A stretch of DNA of 64,000 nucleotides from the NCBI GenBank assembly GCA_902776365.1, contig CACYPU010000005.1:62001-126000 (forward strand), given 5' to 3'. Under the pieces are notes generated by a model. It saw only the letters and a program-made list of their open reading frames with translations. It was not told the DNA's origin and did no database searches. The DNA comes from an uncultured Bacteroidota bacterium. GTDB lineage: Bacteria; Bacteroidota; Bacteroidia; Bacteroidales; P3. A program made the translations under genes and the position numbers. Shown here piece by piece: positions 36,013 through 44,816 of the stretch (its first letter is position 1; each line of letters opens with the position of its first letter).

Positions 36013-36461
36013 CACGTGAAGAAAAACGGCAACAAGTGATATGCTCCTGCATCCAACAGCAGGAGCATATTGCTACTATAGCCAAGCAGGAGATGGACTC
36101 TGCCCAGCAGCAGAGCAACGACTACGGCGCCAATGTCGACCGCTACGACTCCTACCGCACCAAGATGATGCGTTCCCGCGACATGTATGCCAAACAGTAT
36201 AGCAACGCTTTGGCCGGCATACGCTGTCTGCAGGACTTGCAGAAACTGCCGCCTCATGACACCGTGGACCATGGCTCGGCCGTGGTGACCGACCGCCAGA
36301 AGTTTTTCTTGAGCATCGGCGCCGGCAAATTCATGGTGGGGAATGAGGTCTGGTTTGCCATCAGCGCTCAGACGCCTATCTATAGGGCTGTCAAAGGGCA
36401 CAAGGTAGGCGATTCGTTCGTCATCAACGGCCAGAGTCAGACCATCAAGGAAATCTTTTAA
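36009..36461 (+). CDS. GreA/GreB C-terminal-like protein
   Basis: A 150-residue protein. Residues 1-80 are predicted helical and rich in Gln/Arg (coiled coil in Gre factors), residues ~85-150 resemble the Gre C-terminal FKBP-like domain: FMVGNEVWFAISAQTPIYRAV, then KGHKVGDSFVINGQSQTIKEIF. This matches a Gre-type protein that would bind RNA polymerase in the secondary channel; the acidic tip of true GreA/GreB (two Asp/Glu between helices) is not obvious, so it may act otherwise. ATG 36009 overlaps the aminotransferase stop. Confidence 0.75.
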   Translation: MTREEKRQQVICSCIQQQEHIATIAKQEMDSAQQQSNDYGANVDRYDSYRTKMMRSRDMYAKQYSNALAGIRCLQDLQKLPPHDTVDHGSAVVTDRQKFFLSIGAGKFMVGNEVWFAISAQTPIYRAVKGHKVGDSFVINGQSQTIKEIF

Positions 36462-36473
36462 GAATCAATCATT

Positions 36474-37706
36474 TTGAGGACGGCATTGTCATATCTCAAG
36501 GTCTTCGGGTGGCTCATGGCCCTCTACCTGCTTTTCGCAGCAGGGTCTTGGTGTGTGCCCGACGCTCCGGTGAAATACCATATTGCGAAGACCATCGAGC
36601 GGGGCGACCTCGCTGACGATCAGCCACGAGCGTTTTTGCCACGCTTGCAATGCAGGATGGACAACTATACCGACGCGCTGATTCTTAACCAAGCCTATTT
36701 CCTGCGGTCGGAGAACCTGGTTAACGGCACCATGCTGGTCCCCCGCCTAACCTGCGAACGGCTCCCGTTCGAAGAGTTGCGTGTGGCGGTAGGCATGGAC
36801 ACAGCGTCCGACAAGTCCGTCGCTACCTACGCCCGCTACTGGCATGGAAACACCTTCCTGGCCCGTTACCTGCTCTTCTTATGGGATTATCCTACCATCC
36901 GCCTGCTGTTTTTCATCCTCTCCTCCCTCCTGATGCTCTGGTGCGGAGCCCTTTTGTGGACCCGTGGGAGCTGGCAGTTGGCTGTCTCCGTGGGGTTTGG
37001 GTTGGCATGCTCCTATGTTTTCATGATGCAGTTCTCGCTGCAGCTAAGTATGGTACTCTTCATTGCCCTGGGCGGCATGATATCTATAGCATGGAAGCGG
37101 CGTAACGTCTCCCCGACAGTCATTTTTTTCATCCTTGGCTCCCTGACGGCATTCTTCGACCTACTGACGGCGCCCGTGCTAACCTTGGGACTCCCGCTGC
37201 TGGTGATGCTGGCGCTCGGACCCGAGGGAAAACTCTCCAAGACCTTCAAGGAGGTGTCTTTGAACTCTCTGCTGTGGGCGGTCGGCTATGGGCTGACATG
37301 GGTGAGCAAATGGATTTTGGCCACCCTGCTCACCTCGGAGAATAGCTGGGCCGACGGTTTGTACAACGTGTCGAACCGCTCGGGAGTGCTCGACGACTAT
37401 GGCCGCTGGGATGCCTTGATGGCCAACCTCGACCTCATGCCGTGGGCCTTTATCGCCATAGCGTTGGTGGTAATCGTCGTGCTTGCCTGCAGGCATTTCC
37501 ACAAAGAGGGCTGGCGGCGTGCCCTGCCGCTACTGGCGGTGGCGCTCCTCCCGTGGATGTGGTACCTCTTTGCCGCCAACCATTCCTATCTGCACAACTG
37601 GTTCACCTTCCGTGCGCAGGCCGTCTCCGTCGCCGCCTTGCTGCTGGCATCGATGCAATTTGTCGACTGGAGCAAAATGAAAAAGAAAAAAAATGGAAAA
37701 AGATAA
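36474..37706 (+). CDS. Polytopic membrane protein, 410 aa, of a glycan operon
   Basis: Starts with TTG (MRTALSYLKVFGW); no better ATG exists before the first membrane segment. About ten hydrophobic segments with a large periplasmic loop after TM1 (residues ~30-125) are the layout of GT-C-type transferases or flippase-like proteins, but I see no known motif. Its end overlaps the GT2 gene by 14 nt. The three-gene set (this, a GT2 and another polytopic protein) probably moves sugars on polyprenyl phosphate across the membrane. Confidence 0.78.
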   Translation: MRTALSYLKVFGWLMALYLLFAAGSWCVPDAPVKYHIAKTIERGDLADDQPRAFLPRLQCRMDNYTDALILNQAYFLRSENLVNGTMLVPRLTCERLPFEELRVAVGMDTASDKSVATYARYWHGNTFLARYLLFLWDYPTIRLLFFILSSLLMLWCGALLWTRGSWQLAVSVGFGLACSYVFMMQFSLQLSMVLFIALGGMISIAWKRRNVSPTVIFFILGSLTAFFDLLTAPVLTLGLPLLVMLALGPEGKLSKTFKEVSLNSLLWAVGYGLTWVSKWILATLLTSENSWADGLYNVSNRSGVLDDYGRWDALMANLDLMPWAFIAIALVVIVVLACRHFHKEGWRRALPLLAVALLPWMWYLFAANHSYLHNWFTFRAQAVSVAALLLASMQFVDWSKMKKKKNGKR

Positions 37707-38616
37707 AAACAAGGTAGCGGTATTGCTGCCGTGCTATAACGAAGAGAAGACCATCGGCAAGGTGGTGCGCGATTTCCGCGAGGTGCTGCCCGAGGCCGAC
37801 ATCTATGTCTACGACAATAACTCCACCGACCGCACCGTCGAGGAGGCCACCGCCGCCGGCGCCATCGTGCGCCACGAATACATGCAGGGCAAGGGCAACG
37901 TCATCCGCCGCATGTTCCGCGAGGTGGAGGCCGACTGCTACCTCATGGCCGACGGCGACGACACCTATCCCGCCCAGCATGCACCCGAGATGGTGAGTCT
38001 GGTGCTCGAAAAACAGGTCGATATGGTCATCGGCGACCGCCTCTCCTCCACCTACTTCACCCAGAACAAACGCCCCTTCCACAACCTCGGCAACCGTCTC
38101 GTGCGCAGCCTCATCTGCCACCTCTGGCACACCCAAGTGAAGGACATCATGACCGGCTACCGCGCCTTCAGCCGCCCTTTCGTGAAACTCTTCCCGGTGA
38201 TGAGCGGCCAGTTCGAGATAGAGACCGAAATGACCATCCATGCTCTTGATAAACGTTTCAGCCTCAAAGAGATAACCGTCGACTACCGCGACCGTCCCGA
38301 AGGCAGCGTCTCGAAGCTCAACACCTTCAGCGACGGCTTCAAGGTGCTGCGCACCATCGTCACCCTCTTCAAGGAATACCGCCCCATGCGATTCTTCGGC
38401 TGGCTGGCTGTACTGCTGGCGGTAGTGGCGGTGATACTGGTCATCCCCGTGTTGTCGGAATATTTCGACACCGGCCTCGTGCGCCGCTTCCCCACACTCT
38501 TCGTCTCTCTCTTCCTCTTCCTCGCCGCCCTGCAGTCGCTCTTCACAGGCCTCTGCCTCGATGTGATGGTGAGTAAAGACCGCAAACAGTATGAACTCCG
38601 CCGCATCGACGCGTAA
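37693..38616 (+). CDS. GT2 glycosyltransferase with C-terminal membrane anchor
   Basis: A 307-residue protein. VLLPCYNEEKTIGKVVRDF, YVYDNNSTDRTVE and LMADGDDTYPA (DGDD metal site, about residues 89-94) are GT-A features of dolichyl-phosphate sugar synthases. The last ~75 residues have two hydrophobic segments (LAVLLAVVAVILVIPVL; LFVSLFLFLAALQSLF) that anchor it. It would charge a polyprenyl phosphate with a sugar for transfer outside the membrane. It overlaps both neighbours (14 and 26 nt), so the three genes are translationally coupled. Confidence 0.88.
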   Translation: MEKDKNKVAVLLPCYNEEKTIGKVVRDFREVLPEADIYVYDNNSTDRTVEEATAAGAIVRHEYMQGKGNVIRRMFREVEADCYLMADGDDTYPAQHAPEMVSLVLEKQVDMVIGDRLSSTYFTQNKRPFHNLGNRLVRSLICHLWHTQVKDIMTGYRAFSRPFVKLFPVMSGQFEIETEMTIHALDKRFSLKEITVDYRDRPEGSVSKLNTFSDGFKVLRTIVTLFKEYRPMRFFGWLAVLLAVVAVILVIPVLSEYFDTGLVRRFPTLFVSLFLFLAALQSLFTGLCLDVMVSKDRKQYELRRIDA

Positions 38617-40027
38617 ATACCTCATCCTAGGGCATCTCTGCTTCCTGGTGCTGCTGATTCTGTCGGCCAAGTACGCCAATGTCCGCGTGCTGCTCACCGA
38701 CTCGGCCTACCAGGTCTTCTACGACATCAACCATCCCGGCATGCTCATCAACGACAGCCGCTACTCGATGGTGCTCACACAGATACTCCCCTGGATAGCC
38801 ATCCACCTCCACCTGCCACTCAAGCTGGTCATCATCTCCTACTCCGTCTCTTTCATCCTTGTGGGTTACGTCTGCTGGCTCATCACGGCCTACCTCATGC
38901 GTCAGCGCCAGGCGGCCACCCTCATGCTCTTTGTCCTCCTGGCCATCGGCGGCACCTTCCTCCACTGCATCTCCGAATCCTTCCAGCTGATGTTCTACGT
39001 CCCCATGCTCTACGCCTGGATGTGCCAAGGTGAAAGGTTAAAGAATTTTACCTACTATACTGTTTTGGCGATTTTGGTGGCGTTGGCCTTCTTCATCTAT
39101 CCCATGTCGGTGTTCTACATCCTCTTCGCTGTGGGATTCCGTCTGCTTGAAGGAGGCAAACCTCATATCGACAAACCTGCGATAGCAACCGCTGTTTTCC
39201 TCTTCCTCTTCATCGTCCTCTACTGGCTCATCGGAGCCAGCGGCCACGACAGCGAGTTCGTCCCCACCTTGCCCGTGATATTCGATTCGCTGCTCCACTT
39301 CTTCTCTCTCGGCAGTTTTGGTGCCTTCCGCGACCTTTTCTTCTCCCTTTACCTCGTGCCCACGCTGATGCTTCTGCTGACGTTGGTGGGCTATGTCCGC
39401 AGCCATCAGTGGTGGAAACTGTACTTCGTGGGCCTCTATGCCGTAGGATTCCTCGTGGCTGCCTGCATCATCTACCAGACGGGCGACAGCCTCATCTCTC
39501 GCGAGCGCTATTTCGTTCCCCTCTTTTTCATTGTCGGCTTGCCCTTCCTGATCGACGAACTCCCCCGGTTCTCCAAATGGCAGGAACGGCTGTTCTTCTG
39601 GCTGTTTGTCGCCCTGCTGTGCCTCTCTTTCGTTAGGATAATGAAATATGTCCATATCTATGAGCCTCGCATGGAAGCCATCACCGAGGTCTCACAGATG
39701 GCGGAAAAACAAGGGCAGCACAAACTCATCGTCACCCGCAGCACCGCCGAGGGGGTCTTCCCCGAGGACATCTGGGGACTCGCCCTCGAAAGCATGCTCT
39801 TCACCGCCCAGCAAGGGGCCGAGCACACCGTGACCATCTACAAGGAGGAGGACGACTTCGACCGCACCGACGCCGACCTCTATCAGAACCCCGAGGTCTA
39901 CCTCTCCGTCAACTGGTGGAAACGCTGGGAGGTCAAAGAACTCAATCCCTATTATTTCCGTCTGCCCTCTCAGGGCTACAAGGAGCTGGTGAAAGACGAG
40001 AACGGCTACCGCCTCGCCAATCTCTAA
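38591..40027 (+). CDS. Polytopic membrane protein, 478 aa, of a glycan operon
   Basis: Starts MNSAASTRKYLILGHLCFLV within the end of the GT2 gene. About ten membrane segments (e.g. VVLTQILPWIAIHLHL-like, AATLMLFVLLAIGGTFLH) and a ~100-residue soluble C-terminal part. The TM plus soluble C-terminus recalls GT-C glycosyltransferases; I see no catalytic DxD or motif that proves it. Related in layout to the 36474 gene. Downstream lie iteron hairpin copy 3 and a terminator. Confidence 0.78.
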   Translation: MNSAASTRKYLILGHLCFLVLLILSAKYANVRVLLTDSAYQVFYDINHPGMLINDSRYSMVLTQILPWIAIHLHLPLKLVIISYSVSFILVGYVCWLITAYLMRQRQAATLMLFVLLAIGGTFLHCISESFQLMFYVPMLYAWMCQGERLKNFTYYTVLAILVALAFFIYPMSVFYILFAVGFRLLEGGKPHIDKPAIATAVFLFLFIVLYWLIGASGHDSEFVPTLPVIFDSLLHFFSLGSFGAFRDLFFSLYLVPTLMLLLTLVGYVRSHQWWKLYFVGLYAVGFLVAACIIYQTGDSLISRERYFVPLFFIVGLPFLIDELPRFSKWQERLFFWLFVALLCLSFVRIMKYVHIYEPRMEAITEVSQMAEKQGQHKLIVTRSTAEGVFPEDIWGLALESMLFTAQQGAEHTVTIYKEEDDFDRTDADLYQNPEVYLSVNWWKRWEVKELNPYYFRLPSQGYKELVKDENGYRLANL

Positions 40028-40086
40028 AAACAGCTATTTCCTTCGGCATGAACCCGACAGGGTGCTCCACGCCTTGTCAGGTAGTT

Positions 40087-40186
40087 CCGTTGTCCGATTG
40101 TTGTACGTTATTTGTACGATACTTGTACGATGATTTATCGGACAACTATCGGACAACTATCGGACAAGTAACGTACAAATGCACTA
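40087..40186. repeat. Dispersed iteron hairpin element, copy 3
   Basis: Same ends (CCGTTGTCC, TACAAATGCACTA), same orientation and 11-12 bp units as copies 1 and 2; here the centre is GATGATTTATC, the inverse of the other two. It lies in the 3' untranslated part of the glycan operon before the terminator. Confidence 0.92.
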
Positions 40187-40210
40187 GTAAAGCTTGATTT
40201 AGAGATAATA

Positions 40211-40243
40211 AGAACGCCCCACAGTTTTGTGGGGCGTTCTTTT
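40211..40243. terminator. Bidirectional terminator
   Basis: AGAACGCCCCACAG - TTT - TGTGGGGCGTTCTTTT. It serves the plus-strand glycan operon and the M16 gene from the other side. Confidence 0.9.
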
Positions 40244-40260
40244 GGTGGATGTAGGGCTAA

Positions 40261-43173
40261 TTAATAGCCAAAAATCTGATCCAGAGTAAGTTTCTTTACC
40301 TTGCCGAATTGGGCGAGGCGGTTGAAGTCGATTTCGCTCTCCTTGCCGAGAATGAGGTAGACCTTCTTCTGGCCTTTGATGTACTGCTTCTGGAAGTTGA
40401 CCAGGTCGTTCATAGTCATTTTCTGGTAAGCCTGGAAATTCTGTTTGCGCAGAGGTTCCTTGAGACCCAAGCGCTCGCACTGGATGTAGGCGCTGATGAT
40501 GCCGAACTTGGTGGTGCGGGCGGTGCGGCTGTCGGCGATGAGGGCATCCTTTGCCAATTTGAAATTGGCTTCCGACTGCGGCATATCGTTGAACAGTTCC
40601 TCATAGGCGTCGAGGGCGTCAAACAGCTTGTCTGTCTGGGTGATAACGTTGGCGCTGTTGTAGAACCAGTCATCCTTGTGGAAGGCGCTGCTGTAATAGC
40701 TGCTGGCGCTGTAGGCAAGGGAGCGTTTCTCGCGCATCTCTTGGAAGACGATGGCGTTCATCGAGCCGCCAAAGTATTCGTTGAAGAGGTTGACCTGCGG
40801 TGCGAGAGCGGGGTTGTACTCGGCGCCGCGGAAGTATTCGGTGAGGTAGACATTCTTGGCGTCATAGTTCACGAAGAGCACCACGTTCTCGTCGGTGGGC
40901 TGAGGATAGTATATTATTTTGGCAGGAGTGTCCTTGGTGGACTTCACGGTGTGAATCTTGTTGATGGTAGCGGTTAGGTTATTGAGGCTTAGAGGCCCAT
41001 AGTAAAGAACGCGATGCTTGTAAGTGAAGAGATTGTGGATGGCATCAGTAAGCTGCTTGGCGGTGTAGGCACGGAGTTCGGCGTCGCTCTCGGTGGATTC
41101 CTTGAGGGCTTTTTCGCCATAGATGCCGTAGGTGTTGAGGGCGCGGAAAGCGGCACGCTGATTGGTCTTGTTGTCGGTGCGGCTTTTGATGGCACGCTCG
41201 ACGAGCATCTGCAAAGCCTCGTCGTTGGGCTGGCAGGTGGCCATAATCTCTTCAACGAGGTTCATAGCCTTCTCCATATTCTCGGCCAAGCCGCTGATGC
41301 TAATGCTGATGGTCTCACCACTCACATTGAAACTCCACGAGCAGGCCAGTTTGTAGAATTCTTTCTGCAGCTGCTCGGCGGTGTGCTTGTCGGTGTTGAG
41401 GTATTCAACCAGGTCGGCGGCGAGGTCAATAGTCTTGTCGGTTGTGCCGCCAAAATCGAAGCGGTATTGCAAGTTGAAGGTGCCGTTCTCAACGTTCTTC
41501 ACATAGAGTATCTCGCTGCCATTGGCGGACTTGCCCTTCTGCAGGTCTTTTTTGAAGTTGACGAAGACAGGCTGGATGGGTTTGGCCTTTGCAGCGTCGG
41601 CTTTCACTTGTGCCAGGAAGGGGCTCTCGTTGTCGCGGTTCACGCTGATGGGGGTGATGGCGGGTTTGGTCACTTTGGCAACGGGGTCGGGGGTGTCCTG
41701 GTGCTTGAAGACGATGACGTAGTTGTTGTCTTTGCAGATGCGGTTGGCGAAGTCGACGATGTCTTTCTTCGTAATCTTGGCCAGCTCATCGATTTCGCTG
41801 CACACCTGGTCCCAGGTCTGGTGCTGCACGAAGGCGTAGGCCATCTGCGAGGCGCGGCTGTTGTTGCTCTCGGCTTGCTTCATGATTTGGAGCTTCAGCT
41901 GGTTGATGCCGGCCTTGATGAGGTCTTCGTCGAACTTGCCTTCTTTCAGGAGCTCCACCTGCTCGAGCAGCAGGTCGCGCAGCTGGCCGAGGCTCTGTCC
42001 CTGGGTGGGACGGCCGCCGAGCATGAAGGCAGAATAGTCGTTGAGGGTATAAGTGCCGGCGTAGGCGCCGAGGCAGAGCTGCTTCTGGTTGAGGTTGAGG
42101 TCGATGAGACCGCAGCTGCCGTTGTTGAGCACATACTCCATTGCCTGTGCCAGAAGGGCGTCGCGGCTGCCGTTGCCCTCCTCGATGCGGAAGGCGATGG
42201 TGAGGCTCTCGGGATCCTGACCGTTGACGAGGCGGATGATGGGGCTGGTGATGGGCTCTTCCTTCACTTTGTGGAACTCGGGCACGTTGCCGGGCACCCA
42301 GCTGCCGAAGTATTTGTCGATGATTTTGATGGCCTCGTCGGGGTTGAAGTCGCCGGCGAGGGCGATGCACATGTTGTTAGGCACATAGTAGGTGTGGTGG
42401 AAGCGGTAGATGTTGGTCATCGAGGGATTCTTGAGGTGCTCGATGGTGCCGAGGGTGGTCTGAGTGCCATAGGGGTGGTGGGGGAAGAGGGCGCGCATCA
42501 TTTCCTCGTTGACGCGGCGGTTGTCCTGTGCCAGGCTGATGTTCTTCTCCTCGTAGACAGCCTCGAGCTCGGTGTGGAAGAGACGGAGGACGAGGTTGGG
42601 GAAGCGGTCGCCTTCCACCTTGGCCCAGGTCTCGAGCATGTTGGCGGGGATGTTCTCGACGTACATGGTGTAGTCGTTGGAGGTGAAGGCGTTGGTGCCC
42701 TCGGAGCCGATGGCGGTCATCGACTTGTCGTACTCGTTGGCGATGGCGATGGTCGAGGCCACATAGCTGATGGAGTCAATCTGGTGGTAGATTTCGGCGC
42801 GGCGTTTGTCGTCGGTGGTCTTGCGGTAGACCTCATAGAGGGCCTCGATTTTGTCGAGCTCCACTTTCTCGCGGTTCCAGTCGGTGGTGCCGAGTTTCTG
42901 GCTACCCTTGAACATCATGTGCTCGAGGTAGTGGGCGAGGCCGGTGGTCTCAGCGGGGTCGTTTTTCGAGCCGGCGCGCACGGCGATGTAGGTCTGGATG
43001 CGCGGAGCGTCCTTGTAGACGCTCATGAACACCTTGAGGCCGTTCTTCAGCGTGTACTCGCGGATGTTCAGCGGGTCGTTGGGGTAGGTCTTGTACTCAT
43101 ACTTCTGTGCATTGACGCTGCCGACGAAGAGCAGAAGCGCCGTGATGCAGAGGGTGAAAAAGTTCTTTTTCAT
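40261..43173 (-). CDS. M16 family zinc metallopeptidase
   Basis: A 970-residue exported protein (signal MKKNFFTLCITALLLFVGSVNAQ). The inverted zinc motif is His81-Tyr-Leu-Glu84-His85 in GLAHYLEHMMFKG, with the downstream Glu in the EAVYEEKN region. It contains two homologous pairs of M16 domains, as in pitrilysin-like or PqqL-type proteins (fused dimer). Periplasmic M16 proteins degrade small peptides. Promoter at 43271-43278; a GGGTG-T-CACCC palindrome lies in the leader. Confidence 0.95.
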   Translation of the reverse strand: MKKNFFTLCITALLLFVGSVNAQKYEYKTYPNDPLNIREYTLKNGLKVFMSVYKDAPRIQTYIAVRAGSKNDPAETTGLAHYLEHMMFKGSQKLGTTDWNREKVELDKIEALYEVYRKTTDDKRRAEIYHQIDSISYVASTIAIANEYDKSMTAIGSEGTNAFTSNDYTMYVENIPANMLETWAKVEGDRFPNLVLRLFHTELEAVYEEKNISLAQDNRRVNEEMMRALFPHHPYGTQTTLGTIEHLKNPSMTNIYRFHHTYYVPNNMCIALAGDFNPDEAIKIIDKYFGSWVPGNVPEFHKVKEEPITSPIIRLVNGQDPESLTIAFRIEEGNGSRDALLAQAMEYVLNNGSCGLIDLNLNQKQLCLGAYAGTYTLNDYSAFMLGGRPTQGQSLGQLRDLLLEQVELLKEGKFDEDLIKAGINQLKLQIMKQAESNNSRASQMAYAFVQHQTWDQVCSEIDELAKITKKDIVDFANRICKDNNYVIVFKHQDTPDPVAKVTKPAITPISVNRDNESPFLAQVKADAAKAKPIQPVFVNFKKDLQKGKSANGSEILYVKNVENGTFNLQYRFDFGGTTDKTIDLAADLVEYLNTDKHTAEQLQKEFYKLACSWSFNVSGETISISISGLAENMEKAMNLVEEIMATCQPNDEALQMLVERAIKSRTDNKTNQRAAFRALNTYGIYGEKALKESTESDAELRAYTAKQLTDAIHNLFTYKHRVLYYGPLSLNNLTATINKIHTVKSTKDTPAKIIYYPQPTDENVVLFVNYDAKNVYLTEYFRGAEYNPALAPQVNLFNEYFGGSMNAIVFQEMREKRSLAYSASSYYSSAFHKDDWFYNSANVITQTDKLFDALDAYEELFNDMPQSEANFKLAKDALIADSRTARTTKFGIISAYIQCERLGLKEPLRKQNFQAYQKMTMNDLVNFQKQYIKGQKKVYLILGKESEIDFNRLAQFGKVKKLTLDQIFGY

Positions 43174-43270
43174 CTTGATGATTGTTTATTATAAATTGTT
43201 TTTATTAAAAGCTTGTTAAGGCGTTATACCATAATATATTATGCAGGGGTGTCACCCACACATATTTTTG

Positions 43271-43278
43271 CAAAGATA
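43271..43278 (-). promoter_or_regulatory. -7 element of the M16 peptidase gene
   Basis: TATCTTTG on the minus strand, about 98 nt before the start; the leader contains the odd palindrome GGGTGTCACCC (near 43246-43257). Confidence 0.6.
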
Positions 43279-43309
43279 AGAAAATAAAACCATTTTCCTG
43301 AAAAAAAAA

Positions 43310-43340
43310 TTTGCCATTTTTGAAAAAGTTCGTACTTTTG
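43310..43340 (+). promoter_or_regulatory. Promoter of the AAA-ATPase gene
   Basis: TTTG (43310-43313), 19-nt spacer, TACTTTTG (43333-43340). Confidence 0.75.
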
Positions 43341-43341
43341 C

Positions 43342-43374
43342 ATTACGGAAATTACGTAACGGAATTTACGTAAT
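43342..43374. promoter_or_regulatory. 33-bp palindromic operator at the AAA-ATPase transcription start
   Basis: A near-perfect palindrome (28 of 33 positions identical to the reverse complement) composed of ATTACG, AAATTACGT, ACG and TTTACGTAAT units. It begins 1 nt after the -7 box, a place where a bound protein would block transcription. Confidence 0.7.
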
Positions 43375-43404
43375 GAAATATAAACAATTAATACAGATGC
43401 TAAT

Positions 43405-44532
43405 ATGAGGAAAATAATCGCAAATCCTTTTGTTTGTCAAGGTTACGAAAGTCCGAAATACTTTTGCGACCGACACGAGGAAACAAAAAATCTACTTAAT
43501 TCTCTATATAATGGACGTAATATTACGCTAATTTCTCCGCGAAGATTGGGAAAAACGGGTCTTATTTGGAATGTTTTTCATCATATCCAGTCCGAAAACA
43601 AGGATGCCATCTGTCTCTACCTCGATATATTCCCCACCCAGAGTCAGCATGAGTTGGTCGACATGCTCGGTGCTGCGGTGCTCAACAATGCCCTGTCGCG
43701 AGGCAAGGCCTTTGGGAAAAAGGTGATGAAATTCCTCGGGGCATTGCGCCCCGTGGTAGGCGTCGACCAGATGTCGGGGTTTCCACAAGTGACCCTTAAC
43801 ACCGACCCTACACAAGCCGAGATGTCGCTGAAAAGCATCTTCTCGCTTCTAGGAAATCTTGATAAAGAAGTGTTTATCGCCATTGATGAGTTCCAGCAGA
43901 TAAACGAATATCCCGAGAGCGGGACGGAGGCTCTTTTACGGTCGCATATCCAGTTCCTTCGCAATGTTCATTTCATTTTCTCCGGCAGCAAGCAGCACAT
44001 GATGTCGGAAATGTTTCTCTCGCCAAAACGGCCTTTCTATCAAAGCACTGACATTATGAACCTTCTGCCGTTGGAGGAAGAGGACTACTACCATTTTGCC
44101 AACGGCTTCTTCGAGGGCAAGGGAGGACACCTTGACCGAGAGGTCTTCCGTGAACTGTATGCTACCTTCGACGGATATACTTGGTATCTCCAGTCGGTAT
44201 TGAACCGCCTGTACGAGAGTAGCAAGAAAGTTGACAGCACCAAACTGCTACGCAGCACAATCCTTTCGGTGACGGAGAGCAAAGCACCACAATACGAGTA
44301 TCTTATGCAGATGTTGACCAGCAATCAATTTGCTGTGCTTCGGGCTATTGCTAGAGAAAGAGTGGCAAATGAACCGACAGGAAAGGAGTTTTTGAAGAAG
44401 CATAAACTCTCCAGTGCCAGCAGTGTAAATACAGCCCTTGAGACGCTCGTCGACAAAGAACTGGTTTGCCGTTTACAGGACGGCTACATCGTCTATGACC
44501 GTTTCCTCGGCATCTGGCTCAGCCGATTGTGA
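43405..44532 (+). CDS. AAA ATPase of the archaeal-ATPase (ATPase_2) type
   Basis: A 375-residue protein. Walker A is SPRRLGKT (residues 44-51), Walker B is VFIAIDEFQQI (about residues 152-162), with an arginine-rich sensor region further on. The C-terminal ~90 residues (LTSNQFAVLRAIARERV, SSASSVNTALETLVDKELV) look like a winged helix. Proteins of this STAND-like family are common in Bacteroidota as lone genes; their role is unknown. The C-terminal winged helix and the palindrome at the start of its transcript suggest autoregulation. Confidence 0.88.
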   Translation: MRKIIANPFVCQGYESPKYFCDRHEETKNLLNSLYNGRNITLISPRRLGKTGLIWNVFHHIQSENKDAICLYLDIFPTQSQHELVDMLGAAVLNNALSRGKAFGKKVMKFLGALRPVVGVDQMSGFPQVTLNTDPTQAEMSLKSIFSLLGNLDKEVFIAIDEFQQINEYPESGTEALLRSHIQFLRNVHFIFSGSKQHMMSEMFLSPKRPFYQSTDIMNLLPLEEEDYYHFANGFFEGKGGHLDREVFRELYATFDGYTWYLQSVLNRLYESSKKVDSTKLLRSTILSVTESKAPQYEYLMQMLTSNQFAVLRAIARERVANEPTGKEFLKKHKLSSASSVNTALETLVDKELVCRLQDGYIVYDRFLGIWLSRL

Positions 44533-44540
44533 TTTCCCGA

Positions 44541-44606
44541 CTACGTGGGGACTTTGTGGGTTATGTAATTCCTCGCTGATTCTTTGGCGGCCTTTTGTTT
44601 GACCAT
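44541..44606 (-). pseudogene. Relic of the 107-aa operon gene (first 19 codons)
   Basis: On the minus strand ATG at 44606 encodes MVKQKAAKESARNYITHKVPT and then stop; the first 19 codons equal those of the intact gene at 52885-53208 except one Arg/Gln change. The copy breaks off where direct repeat R1 ends. Confidence 0.85.
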
Positions 44607-44816
44607 ATTCTATAAGTATCGGCAAGTTTCTGTTAAAAACATGCTGCAAAGATACAACTTTTTGCCGATACCGGCAAGTTTTATTTTCCAAAAACGATAA
44701 TGCAGGGACTTTGTGGGTAATACGATTCCTCGGCAGCCCAAGCTTTGGTTGTTATTAGAACGTTAATGGCCGAGATGTGCCGTTAATTATTGTGGGGCAG
44801 GTGCCAGCCCTCTGTC
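44551..44816. repeat. Direct repeat R1 flanking the CHAT/CHASE2/LRR operon
   Basis: 266 bp, about 90% identical by eye to R2 (53153-53402), same orientation. It carries the start of the 107-aa gene, a full operon promoter (-7 at 44647-44654) and the last ~11 codons of the metallophosphoesterase gene. Inside it a shorter copy of GGGACTTTGTGGGT-ATTCCTCG recurs at ~44704, so duplications are nested. Confidence 0.9.

Noticed and set aside
41014-43194. 726-codon plus-strand frame opposite the M16 gene
   Set aside because: It is the antisense of a fully conserved M16 peptidase with zinc motif, signal peptide and promoter; its composition is Val/Gly/Glu-rich as antisense frames of GC-rich genes are.
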